From an uncultured Kordiimonas sp. (GTDB taxonomy: Bacteria > Pseudomonadota > Alphaproteobacteria > Sphingomonadales > Kordiimonadaceae), in assembly GCA_947500295.1 (NCBI GenBank), contig CANMRM010000003.1, positions 310,001 to 374,000 of the forward strand: 64,000 nt of DNA, given 5' to 3'. Position numbers and translations under genes: made by a program. A model generated the notes under the pieces. The model saw nothing but the letters and a program-made list of their open reading frames with translations. It had not been told where the DNA came from and ran no database searches. Shown piece after piece: positions 44,347-53,356 of the stretch. Numbering within the stretch: position 1 is the first letter of the stretch; each line of letters starts with the position of its first letter.

Positions 44347-46506
44347 ATGCAACCCAAGATGCTTACCGCGCAAGCGTTCAGGTTATTCTACAGCTCCAAT
44401 CGGTTGGTGATTGTTACCTGGCGGGTGGCCAAAACCTTGCTGAAGGTTCCGCTGCAACAACTGGATGTGTTGCTGTTGACCCCAGAAGGACACTTGGCTG
44501 TTCCAGGCGAACCGGCAGAAGGTGCATCAGAATTGATGTCGGCAATTGGTGCACCACTCGGCGTGCGCGGTATCATAAGTGAACCCGCGAGCCAACCGAT
44601 TGCGGCGCAGTGGCGAGATTGGTTTTCACAGCAAACAGGGCGTGTAGCACCACAGCTCTTCACTGTGGGCATTAGACCCTCAAAAACGTCCATACTGACA
44701 ATAGTATCGCAGTGCCTTCTTTTGGACGCCGAAGCAAGTCGAATGTCCGCCGCGAAAACCGAGAGAGACCTCGCCGTTTTAAGACGCGATTTCGAGCGGA
44801 CACTTATCAACCTGGAAAAAGCCCGCCGCATCGTCAGGGGCGCGGGTTATGATACAAAGTTCACAACCATGTCGGTGCCGGTCGGGGATGGAGTACTAGA
44901 GCCTGGGAAGCAAAAGCCCGGTGCTCGAGAGCCTTATGTGGCGGCTTTCCCGCTGCCCGTGGATGCGGCAGGTCTTGTCGGGATCAGTTTGCATTTCTGC
45001 ATGCCTGACGAAGGCTTGGCTGAAGGAGCTCTCGATGTTTCCCTGTACAGATGTGCGGACCACCAGCTGCTTGGGCAAAAAGAGGTCTCATTCGCCGACC
45101 TTGGTAGGGGGTGGGCGTATTTCCAGCTGGAACGCCCCATGCAGCGCTCGTTTGGGGACGCAGAACTCATCATAAGCTGGAATTTTTCTGGTGATGGTGG
45201 AGCGCCTTCGCTAAGTCTCTCCAATTCCACACTAAATCAGCGACATGATGGTCAGGTGTTAGTTCATGACCGCTTGCCCGCCATGCAGATTTGGTCCGGA
45301 TTTTCCCCAGGGGAGCTGGAAGACGACGAAAGTTTTCGCCCGTATCACCGGGAAGCGAAACGCAACGACTTTGCATCCCTGTATCAGTTTTCAAGGCCAT
45401 TTGGTGCCTCTGTGGCGGAGCCTGAAAGTATCTCTCTGCAGGACACTTCGATCCAAACACATCTGCTGGATGATGTCACCGGCCTTTACTTCAGCTCGCT
45501 TGTGCCGGGTAGCGCGCACGCGGTTGATGTATCGTTCGAAACTGTCCACCCGGCAGCACCGCAATGTGTATACCTGGCCGCTATCGGGATTGCTGGCGCC
45601 GAGATAACAGCGTCGGACATCGACGAATGTTATGCAAAAGCAGAGAGTGCGGGGCAATTGAGTGGCGTCGACGAAGAAAAACGTATCGTATGGCAGGCGA
45701 TAGTGGCGCCGTCTGAACAGAATATGCACCTGCGGCTGGATATTCCGGATGCTCTCCGGTCTGACACGCCGTCCTCACTTGTCCTAGCTGTCAGGTCGGC
45801 CACAGGAGAGAAGGCTTATGGGTGGTGCCGGTGGAACGAACTCTCTGTCTTTTTGCCCCCTGTCAGGGCTGTGGCCGGACAATTGCCTGCGACTTTTGAA
45901 CCGGACTATACTCAGCACCGACGTATGCGATCGATAAAGTTCCCTGAGGTTGGGGAGCAGTTGCAGTTTCTCGCAGGTACAAAAGCTTTGCACGAATTGA
46001 CCGAAACCATGGGTTTTTCGCCGATGATTGTCGGAGAAGACAATGGAAGTCTTCAAACCCATCCACTGCTGGAAGACGTTTCGGCTGCGCTGTATCAGGG
46101 GGGCGCCCCTGCCGGCACATTACGGGTCGGGTGTGATGTCGAAACAGCGCATGAACGCGCGCCGGACTTCCGCTACGTTCTGGCTCTGATTCCATCGGGT
46201 TCTGATGATAAGTATAAGAAATTCAAAGAGTTTCTTGAAACTTCCCTGCCCAAGGGGTCACGCTCTTCCAGAGGGTTTGTCGAGGCGCAAAACATCCACT
46301 TTTGCAGCCGGCAACTAAAGGCGCTTGAGAGCTCGGTTCTGTCGATCGATTTGGATATGCCATTGGAAACCGGATTTGACATCATTGTAGCCGCTCTGCC
46401 TGTACAGGACGTTGTCAGTTACGGCTGGTGTCGGTGGATGTCCTTGAATGTAACCAGCTCGATAGACGCGCAGCAGCAATTTTCGCTTACCGAGCGGTCC
46501 GGGTAG
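44347..46506 (+). CDS. Unknown protein with C-terminal tandem repeats
   Basis: A 719-residue protein I do not recognise. The N-terminal 120 residues look alpha/beta, then a short coiled segment (about 130-165) and a beta-rich domain follow. The C-terminal half has two tandem units of about 200 residues. Each starts with a string like LQTHPLLEDV (near 364 and 567) and ends with the same YGWCRW motif (near 491 and 692). No signal peptide is seen. It follows the adaptor by 15 bases and precedes a glycosyltransferase. A role in binding or decorating the exported protein is a guess from context. Confidence 0.6.
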   Translation: MQPKMLTAQAFRLFYSSNRLVIVTWRVAKTLLKVPLQQLDVLLLTPEGHLAVPGEPAEGASELMSAIGAPLGVRGIISEPASQPIAAQWRDWFSQQTGRVAPQLFTVGIRPSKTSILTIVSQCLLLDAEASRMSAAKTERDLAVLRRDFERTLINLEKARRIVRGAGYDTKFTTMSVPVGDGVLEPGKQKPGAREPYVAAFPLPVDAAGLVGISLHFCMPDEGLAEGALDVSLYRCADHQLLGQKEVSFADLGRGWAYFQLERPMQRSFGDAELIISWNFSGDGGAPSLSLSNSTLNQRHDGQVLVHDRLPAMQIWSGFSPGELEDDESFRPYHREAKRNDFASLYQFSRPFGASVAEPESISLQDTSIQTHLLDDVTGLYFSSLVPGSAHAVDVSFETVHPAAPQCVYLAAIGIAGAEITASDIDECYAKAESAGQLSGVDEEKRIVWQAIVAPSEQNMHLRLDIPDALRSDTPSSLVLAVRSATGEKAYGWCRWNELSVFLPPVRAVAGQLPATFEPDYTQHRRMRSIKFPEVGEQLQFLAGTKALHELTETMGFSPMIVGEDNGSLQTHPLLEDVSAALYQGGAPAGTLRVGCDVETAHERAPDFRYVLALIPSGSDDKYKKFKEFLETSLPKGSRSSRGFVEAQNIHFCSRQLKALESSVLSIDLDMPLETGFDIIVAALPVQDVVSYGWCRWMSLNVTSSIDAQQQFSLTERSG

Positions 46507-46515
46507 GCGTTAGAT

Positions 46516-48525
46516 ATGTCGCACATAGCGTCATTGGGCATTGTGATACCGGGGTATGGCCACCCACGCTTCCTCGCTGAAGCGGTGCACTCCGCTTGTA
46601 CTCAGTCCTGCAATCAGCCATATCATGTTGTTGTCGTGGACGATGGTTGCCGGTTTCCCGAAACAGCCGAGGTTGTCGCCAACCTCATGGAAATTTACCC
46701 GGGTAAACTGCATTATCTCCGGCACCCCAACACGCGCTTGCCCGGTGCCCGCAATGCCGGAATCCGGTTTCTGTTGAGCCTCGATCCCAACATCGAGGCA
46801 ATATATCTGCTTGATGCCGATAACCGCATAGAGCCGTACAGTCTGCAGACTTTCAGGGATGTGCTGGGAGAAGACGCCCATATTGGCTGGGCGTACCCGG
46901 ATATCAGCTTTTTTGGGCAGGTCTGGAATGCCGAAGGTTTTGATACGCGTGAAACAGCACCATGCTACAGTCGGCTTTTGCATCTGGTAGGTAATATATC
47001 AGAGGCTGGTTCCATGGTGCGGGTGGAAGCTTTCAAGCGCGGTGTTCTCTATGATGAGACAATGACTTCCGGCTTCGAAGACTGGGAATTCTGGCTCAGT
47101 ATGATCGATGCAGGTTATGTCGGGCGAGCGGTGCACAATGCGGGTTTTTCCTACCGACGCAGGCCGGAAAGTATGCTGGCGGGCAGCCGCCGCCTGGAAG
47201 AATCCCTCATTTCCTACATTAGAGAAAAACACAAATCACTATTTGCACCGCGGCATCTGATGGCGCTCGAGCACGAAGACGCCCCGGCCTACGCCGTAGT
47301 TTGCGGTGACGAAGGCAAGGTTTTTCAGTTTTCCGATCCCTTGCTCGATCCAATATCTGAATCGTTATCTGAATTCACCAGACGAGTTGAAAACTGGTAT
47401 TCAAACACCGCGGCTCTTTTCTTTCCACATGGGTTGTTGTTTCTCACGTCGGAACAGTGGCGGCAACTAAAGGCAAAACCCAGATATCTCAGGTGGTTGT
47501 TCTGGCAGTTGAGGAGCAAACGCGAGCAGCTGTTTTCAGTGGCATTTGCAGAAGGTGCCCGCATGACATCGGAGGGCCGGCCCTGGGGAACACCATCCCT
47601 TCCGGATAGAATTCTGTATGTGCCATCTTCCAGCCTGAGGTCATTGCTGGACGATCCTAACGAGATAGAAGGTATTTCCGATCTGCCGGCACCTTCAAAG
47701 CTTCTGATCGAGACGCCTTCACAATTGATCCGGAATACAGCCGCGGCCGACGCAGATACCATGTTCGCAGAGCTGGTTACACTGGTGCAAAATGCGCGGC
47801 CATCCGCGCCCGCACTGCGCCATATGCACCGTCGTTACGCAGGACCAAACCAGTCAGCCATCCGGGCCAACCTGATCGACCCGATTTGTGCATTTGAGGA
47901 ACAGGTGCCAATCGCCCTTTCACATGAAAACAAGCGGGTTCTGCTGGCAATGGATGCGTCAACGATAGAAAATCCAGCTTCGCTACAAAAAATGGGAAAG
48001 CTGGCAACTTCTGTGCTCTCGGCCGGCGGTGAACTAGCGATTGTCCAGGAATATGTGGAAGCTTTTGACGATTCCTGGCTTGATCAGGTTTCCTGGGGAG
48101 AGCAGGTAACCGATTTGTTTCCGTTGCAGCAACGGGGGAACCATGAAGAATTCCGCATGTACCTGGGGCGGCGCATAAGCGCACGGTTGCCAATTTCTTC
48201 CAAAGCGGATGTTTCCACTATCGGCCGCATGGCTGATACCATAGTCAGTATCGGTGGTGCCGGCACGACAGAAATGCTCGGTGAGATAAGAGGTTTCGGT
48301 GTGAAAACGGCGGTTTGGCTGGAATCTGACTTCGAAGAAGCGCTAAAAGGCGAGAGCTTTGCAAAAATGCTGGCTTATGAGCACGCGATTGATTTCATGA
48401 TCAGCGATGACCCTGAAGTTGTTCAACGGCTCTCAGCCCAAGGTGTGCCACCTGGGAAAATATGTTCCACAGATGTTTTTTGTGCGTCGTCGACAATCCG
48501 AATTGACCATGAAAACAGTGAATAA
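46516..48525 (+). CDS. Two-domain GT2 glycosyltransferase
   Basis: A 669-residue protein. The N-terminal 250 residues are a GT2 GT-A domain: LGIVIPGYGHPRFLAEAVHS, then VVVVDDGCRFPETAEV and IYLLDADNRIEP (DxD) and FEDWEFWLSMIDAG, where the ED acts as base. The C-terminal 250 residues resemble the donor half of a GT-B enzyme (VLLAMDASTIENP, later VSIGGAGTTEMLGEI), without clear catalytic residues. This may be a bifunctional or regulatory fusion. It follows the repeat protein by nine bases. Substrate is unknown. Confidence 0.75.
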   Translation: MSHIASLGIVIPGYGHPRFLAEAVHSACTQSCNQPYHVVVVDDGCRFPETAEVVANLMEIYPGKLHYLRHPNTRLPGARNAGIRFLLSLDPNIEAIYLLDADNRIEPYSLQTFRDVLGEDAHIGWAYPDISFFGQVWNAEGFDTRETAPCYSRLLHLVGNISEAGSMVRVEAFKRGVLYDETMTSGFEDWEFWLSMIDAGYVGRAVHNAGFSYRRRPESMLAGSRRLEESLISYIREKHKSLFAPRHLMALEHEDAPAYAVVCGDEGKVFQFSDPLLDPISESLSEFTRRVENWYSNTAALFFPHGLLFLTSEQWRQLKAKPRYLRWLFWQLRSKREQLFSVAFAEGARMTSEGRPWGTPSLPDRILYVPSSSLRSLLDDPNEIEGISDLPAPSKLLIETPSQLIRNTAAADADTMFAELVTLVQNARPSAPALRHMHRRYAGPNQSAIRANLIDPICAFEEQVPIALSHENKRVLLAMDASTIENPASLQKMGKLATSVLSAGGELAIVQEYVEAFDDSWLDQVSWGEQVTDLFPLQQRGNHEEFRMYLGRRISARLPISSKADVSTIGRMADTIVSIGGAGTTEMLGEIRGFGVKTAVWLESDFEEALKGESFAKMLAYEHAIDFMISDDPEVVQRLSAQGVPPGKICSTDVFCASSTIRIDHENSE

Positions 48526-48608
48526 ATTAGCTAGTTTAATTGAAAATACTCTCGGCTGTCTCTATAGCAAGAGATTGGGAAACAGGTCCGCTTTTTAGAG
48601 GTAGTTAC

Positions 48609-49730
48609 GTGGGTGAAGCATACAAAATTCAATGCCTTGTGCCTGACCTGCCATCTCCGCAGGACATTGGGCCTTTTCTTGAAGAAATGCATTCCGCTCG
48701 GTGGTATTCGAATTTTGGTCCTCTAAACAAAAGATTCGAATTCGAGATCGAAAATTTCGTGCCAGTCATTGATGGCGCAAACAAGAACACGGCAGTGTCT
48801 TTCTCTTCAGCGACGACAGCGCTGGAGGCAGTGCTCAGCGTGCTCGAACTCGCCGAGGGCGCAAGGGTTTTGGTACCAACTCTGACTTTTCCCGCGACCG
48901 CAACGGCGGTACTGAACGCTGGTTTCACGCCGGTATTTTGCGATGTGGACCCTGACCACTGGGATTTATCACCGGCGTTGGCGCGAAAGGCTTTGTCTCA
49001 AACGGCCGTGGATGCTGTCATGCCAGTTGCTGTGTATGGCAAGCCCGTGGACGTTCGTGCCTGGGACGAGTTTTCTGCTGAAACAGGCCTGCCGGTTGTG
49101 GTTGATGCCGCCGCCGCACTTGGGCAGCAGGTTGCCGGAAAACACGTTCATTTGGCCTTCTCCCTGCATGCGACGAAACCCTTCAGTGTTGGAGAGGGCG
49201 GTTTACTACTGACGCCGGATACAGGCGTGGCGGAACGTGCGCGTTCATGGTCAAATTTCGGATTTGCGGGCCCGGGCGGGGTGATTTCCCGGGTTGGTAC
49301 AAATGCCAAGATGGGCGAATTCTATGCAGCGACCGGCCTTGCCCAGTTGGCGCGGTGGAGCACAATAAAATCGCGCCGTGCGCGGGTGCTCGCGATGTAC
49401 AAGAGCGCCCTGACAAAACTTGATAACGAAATTCAAACACAGGGTGCTGGTGACGAGTTTATTCCTGCGACATTTGTGATCAATACCGGCGGCAGGGCAA
49501 AAATGGTTGCCGATCGCATGGCTGAAAGCGGTATTCATACCCGGTTCTGGTACTTGCCACCATTATATGAGCATCCTGCTTTGGTGTCGCTGGCGGCAGG
49601 ATTGGACATCGATGCATGTTTTCCAGAAACGGAAAAACTGAAAAACAGCCTGATCGGTTTGCCCTTTCATTCTTTTCTAACCCAAGAGGAAGTTAATTTG
49701 GTTTGTTCGTCTCTCGCAGAAGCGTTGTAA
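48609..49730 (+). CDS. DegT/DnrJ/EryC1/StrS family PLP aminotransferase
   Basis: A 373-residue nucleotide-sugar aminotransferase. RWYSNFGPLNKRFE near the start, SSATTALEAVLSV at the PLP phosphate site, VVVDAAAALG with the PLP-pyridine aspartate, and HATKPFSVGEGG with the Schiff-base lysine near 190 are all family features. GTG 48609 is preferred: it follows TAGAGG and gives the usual N-terminus; a TTG at 48540 would add 23 atypical residues. It would aminate a keto-sugar nucleotide, possibly the RmlB product dTDP-4-keto-6-deoxyglucose, whose amine the nearby NeuD-like enzyme could acylate. Confidence 0.87.
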   Translation: MGEAYKIQCLVPDLPSPQDIGPFLEEMHSARWYSNFGPLNKRFEFEIENFVPVIDGANKNTAVSFSSATTALEAVLSVLELAEGARVLVPTLTFPATATAVLNAGFTPVFCDVDPDHWDLSPALARKALSQTAVDAVMPVAVYGKPVDVRAWDEFSAETGLPVVVDAAAALGQQVAGKHVHLAFSLHATKPFSVGEGGLLLTPDTGVAERARSWSNFGFAGPGGVISRVGTNAKMGEFYAATGLAQLARWSTIKSRRARVLAMYKSALTKLDNEIQTQGAGDEFIPATFVINTGGRAKMVADRMAESGIHTRFWYLPPLYEHPALVSLAAGLDIDACFPETEKLKNSLIGLPFHSFLTQEEVNLVCSSLAEAL

Positions 49731-49734
49731 TTCT

Positions 49735-51681
49735 ATGGTTGAAGTTCCGGCGAAACAAACAGGCGACCCGAAAAAGCCAACCGGCCCTGCTAAAAGTGCC
49801 GCGCAGAAAAAGCCCGCTTTCTGGGACAGAATTGTTGCGTTTGAGCGGTTGGTTAGTCAACGCAACTATAGTGACGCTGTGGCGCGGCTAACGGATATCT
49901 TAAATACTTTGGAGCGGGGTACTGAAAGTTTCGGAAAGAATGCTATCGACCAAGGTCCGGGTGCCGAGAGCCAGGCCACCATATTTTGCGCGGCGATAAC
50001 ACGTATGCTCAGCGATCCGGACTTTAAGGTAACGGACCAACAGTTTTTTTCTCTGGCTGCGCTGAAGCGTACGTTGGCACAGTCTTTTGAAGTGAGCGGA
50101 TACCGTGGAACCGATCATCTGGGAATGGCATTTGGCCGCAAGGATGAAAAGGGGCGCACAACTTTTAACCGTCAGGAGCTGGTGAAACTTCTGCTGGGTT
50201 TGTCGATTAATGCCTTGTCTCCCCAGCTTGTCGACGTGTTGCTGCGCCAGTCGCCGGATTTTGCGTGGCCGCTCTGTGTTGGATTTCTTTCTGAACAGAT
50301 TGTCTGGTCTGGCAATGGCCGAAATGCGCGATCCAGAATCTTGGCGGCGAAAGATCATCTGTCAAAAGTGTCTCCCAAATTTCAGATGATCCGCAATTTG
50401 GGTCCGGCCTATATGGGGTGTAGCTACGACGAGTCCCGGCACAAGCACGACATCAAAGACGCCATGAATGCGGTTGCGCGCAAGTGGCTCGAGAGTTTGG
50501 GTGTTGCAGATGTCAGTTTGCCGGAAAAACGACGGGCAGTGAAACGGCGGCCTACAATTCTGATTATTGCCGAACTATATGACAGCCATCATGCCATGCA
50601 CCGTTGTTATGGGCCGGCGATCGCCTCGCTGAAGTCTCGTTTCAAAACCATCGTCATGACGCCGAGTGGCAAGATGGATGAAGCACTTTTAGACATGTTT
50701 GACAAAGTGGACACAACAGTCTTTGACGCAAAAAACCCCAAGGCTTTCATTGATAAAGCCATATCGTATCGACCGGACATCGTTTATTATCCCAGCGTCG
50801 GGATGCGGCTTGTCAGCATAATTTGCTCAAATGTTCGAATGGCGCCGATTCAGATTTTCACGCCGGGGCATCCTGCAACGACGCACTCGGCGCATATGGA
50901 TTACATGGCGTTGGTGGATGGATATGTCGGCGATCCTGATCTTGTCAGTGAGAAGATCATGACCTGGCCGTCACAGCCGTATTTCCTGATGCGGGAAGAC
51001 GCTGTTGTCGTTGAGCCTGCGGTCAAACCTGCCTCTCAATCGATCAACGTTGCCGTTCCTGCATGGTCAAGAAAAGTAACACCAGGCTTTCTGAGAGTTT
51101 GTGCAGAAATCAGCAAACGCAGCCAGAAGGATGTGACGTTTCACTTTTTCCCCAATGGGACGTCCGCCCTTTATCAGGGCTTTTCTCGACGCGTGGCTTC
51201 TATTCTGCCGGCAGTTGTTCATCCTCGCAAAAACTACAACAATTATGTGACGACACTAAACGATTGCGACCTGTATTTGAGCACTTTCCCTTTTGGGTCC
51301 ACTAACGGTTTGGTGGACGGGCTGCGGCAAGGCCTGCCGATCGTAAACATGAAGGGTGAAGAACCCCATGCGCTGATCGATTCTGATATTTTGCAGGAGT
51401 CTATCCAGCCGGGCTGGCTGACTGCTAGCAGTGAAGAAGAGTACATCAAGGCGGCGGTACGACTGATTGATGATGACGAAGAGAGGATTCACATCAGCAA
51501 TCATATACTTTCAGTGGATGTAGATGAGCATCTATTTGTTCCGGAAGGCCAGCAGGTAAAAGACTTTGTCGAGATTTTTGAAGATATCTACAACAGTCAC
51601 GAAGCTATCCAGGAGAGCGCTGACAAAGTCTGGAGTCATGAAGCTCGCCATCAACTTAGATCTATCGAGGAGGCCAGGTAA
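49735..51681 (+). CDS. HMW1C-like (GT41) cytoplasmic glycosyltransferase
   Basis: A 648-residue protein resembling HMW1C, the cytoplasmic enzyme that puts hexoses on asparagine of exported adhesins. The helical N-terminal domain (about 25-260) fits the AAD fold. The GT-B part has THSAHMDYMALVDGYVGD (near 383-400), KVTPGFLRVCAEI where HMW1C has its UDP-binding lysine, and FPFGSTNGLVDGL (near 517) followed by G-x-E-x-HALID, the strongest family match. An N-terminal K/P-rich leader of about 25 residues is extra. It lies in the operon of a type I secretion system whose likely RTX substrate is rich in N-x-S/T sequons. Donor and acceptor need testing. Confidence 0.8.
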   Translation: MVEVPAKQTGDPKKPTGPAKSAAQKKPAFWDRIVAFERLVSQRNYSDAVARLTDILNTLERGTESFGKNAIDQGPGAESQATIFCAAITRMLSDPDFKVTDQQFFSLAALKRTLAQSFEVSGYRGTDHLGMAFGRKDEKGRTTFNRQELVKLLLGLSINALSPQLVDVLLRQSPDFAWPLCVGFLSEQIVWSGNGRNARSRILAAKDHLSKVSPKFQMIRNLGPAYMGCSYDESRHKHDIKDAMNAVARKWLESLGVADVSLPEKRRAVKRRPTILIIAELYDSHHAMHRCYGPAIASLKSRFKTIVMTPSGKMDEALLDMFDKVDTTVFDAKNPKAFIDKAISYRPDIVYYPSVGMRLVSIICSNVRMAPIQIFTPGHPATTHSAHMDYMALVDGYVGDPDLVSEKIMTWPSQPYFLMREDAVVVEPAVKPASQSINVAVPAWSRKVTPGFLRVCAEISKRSQKDVTFHFFPNGTSALYQGFSRRVASILPAVVHPRKNYNNYVTTLNDCDLYLSTFPFGSTNGLVDGLRQGLPIVNMKGEEPHALIDSDILQESIQPGWLTASSEEEYIKAAVRLIDDDEERIHISNHILSVDVDEHLFVPEGQQVKDFVEIFEDIYNSHEAIQESADKVWSHEARHQLRSIEEAR

Positions 51682-52365
51682 TTGCAGGATAAAACTCCAG
51701 CAGATCAAGCGAAACCGGTCGATATAGTGTTGTTTGGCAACGGCCAGTGGGCGGAATATTTATTCGAAGCGCTTACGGCTTCCGGGTTGATCAGGGTTTT
51801 GGCCTTTACCGTCGACGAACCCTACATTGATGGCGTCACGCTGTTTGGGCTCCCGGTTATTGCCTTTGACCAGATTGAAAATGAAATTCCACCTCATTCC
51901 GCAAAGATGTTGGTAGGGGCCGGGTTCCAGCAGAAGAACCGCTTGCGTTCGCGCAAGTATGAAGAGGCGAAAGCCAAGGGGTACGAACTGATCCAGTTTG
52001 TTTCACCCTCAGCAATGGTAGCACCAGGTGTTGAGATGGGGGCCAACTGTGTTGTGCATGAAGGAGCAATTCTGCAATCATTCTGCCGTATCGGCGAGGA
52101 CACTCAAATCCTGAGCGGCGCCAATGTTTCGCATCATTGTGAAATTGGGAACCACTGTTTTCTGGCCGGGAGTGTAGCTCTTGGTGGTGGCTGCAGCGTT
52201 GGGGATCACTGTTTTATTGGCATGAACGCGACCATAGGTCACGGCGTCAATATAGTATCGGATGTGATTATTGGTGCCGGGTCTGTTGTACTGCAGGATA
52301 TTTCGGAGCCCGGAACATACGTTGGTAGCCCCGCTCGCCGCATTGTTCGTCAAAACAGTGAGTAA
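51682..52365 (+). CDS. NeuD-like sugar O/N-acyltransferase (left-handed beta-helix)
   Basis: A 227-residue acyltransferase of the NeuD/PglD/PerB type. The N-terminal Rossmann-like half starts DIVLFGNGQWAEYLFEAL; the C-terminal half (about 110-227) is a hexapeptide-repeat left-handed helix (VAPGVEMGANCVVHEGAI, then IGHGVNIVSDVIIGAGSV). HH in NVSHHCEIG matches the catalytic histidine region. The start is TTG 51682, directly after the GT41 stop, with GGAGGCCAGG upstream. It probably acylates the amino sugar made by the DegT enzyme. Confidence 0.82.
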   Translation: MQDKTPADQAKPVDIVLFGNGQWAEYLFEALTASGLIRVLAFTVDEPYIDGVTLFGLPVIAFDQIENEIPPHSAKMLVGAGFQQKNRLRSRKYEEAKAKGYELIQFVSPSAMVAPGVEMGANCVVHEGAILQSFCRIGEDTQILSGANVSHHCEIGNHCFLAGSVALGGGCSVGDHCFIGMNATIGHGVNIVSDVIIGAGSVVLQDISEPGTYVGSPARRIVRQNSE

Positions 52366-52391
52366 GCCCCCAGCCTGATAAACTGGACTGT

Positions 52392-53228
52392 CTATGATAG
52401 CGGGTAGCTAAATCTCTTCATCAGGGTCGGGATGGCTTCTTCAACCATCCGTATCTCTTTTCTTGTGAGCGTTTCCCTGTAATTTCCGATGTTTGCCGTG
52501 TCGAGTGCCTGTCCTTTCATGGTGTCAGAAATCCAGGGTTTTAGTCGATCAATGGCCTCGACATTCTCGACGCGTTTTGGATGAACCCTAGAGGGCGGGG
52601 TACCCGCATCAAAATTTTCGAGACTCAGGCCGGAAAACTGCCGGAGGTCGTTCATGATCATGTCAGGATCGTTGAGAAAAGTTTCGTACTTTACATAGCG
52701 GACAGCCTGCCGAAAAGATGGGTTTTCTTTCCCGAATTGCAGGGAAGGCAAGTAAAACGGCGGTATGCTTTCAGCGATTTTTGTAATGTCACCTGAATTG
52801 AATAAATGGCTCTCACCCTGTGCCTGCAGTTTTTCTCCCACCTTCAGCATTGATGCCACAATATCCCTTGGATCCCGAACTGCGATTACGAACTTGGCGC
52901 CCGGAACGGCTTGCCAAAGACCCGGGAAAAACATGGTCAGGTGCGGTTCCTTTAACACCAGCGAAGTGGCGGGAGCCTGCGTTGCAAGCGTTTCGCGAAG
53001 GAAGGAGTTTATGCAGTTGGCTATATAGGCTTCGTTTTTTTCGCGAGTGCCAAAACTGAATACAGTTTCTTCGTCAAAGCGAACGGTCATATGGCGATGC
53101 AGCTGCATGAGAATACGCAAGCTACCGCTTTCGCCAAAATAGGGGTTGGTTTCTTCCCCACAGCACATGGCCTGCGCGAGAAGCGTCGTGCCAGACCGCT
53201 GTGAGCCTCCGACAAAAATATAACTCAT
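52392..53228 (-). CDS. P-loop sulfotransferase
   Basis: A 278-residue PAPS-dependent sulfotransferase. IFVGGSQRSGTTLLAQAMCC (about 4-23) is an intact 5'-phosphosulfate loop, and KFVIAVRDPRDIVASML holds the arginine and serine of the 3'-phosphate site. It reads divergently from the sulfotransferase at 53357 across a 128-base spacer, suggesting co-regulation. It is convergent with the NeuD-like gene. Cytoplasmic; acceptor unknown. Confidence 0.88.
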   Translation of the reverse strand: MSYIFVGGSQRSGTTLLAQAMCCGEETNPYFGESGSLRILMQLHRHMTVRFDEETVFSFGTREKNEAYIANCINSFLRETLATQAPATSLVLKEPHLTMFFPGLWQAVPGAKFVIAVRDPRDIVASMLKVGEKLQAQGESHLFNSGDITKIAESIPPFYLPSLQFGKENPSFRQAVRYVKYETFLNDPDMIMNDLRQFSGLSLENFDAGTPPSRVHPKRVENVEAIDRLKPWISDTMKGQALDTANIGNYRETLTRKEIRMVEEAIPTLMKRFSYPLS

Positions 53229-53356
53229 CGCTTGATTCTCTTGTCGTCAAATGAGATCACCTGATAGCAGGCATCCAGTATTGTCGCAATGCTGGCTGCT
53301 TGCGGGCTCAAATTGTATGGTAGGGCCCAAACCATTAATGGGGCTTGGAAATTGTC

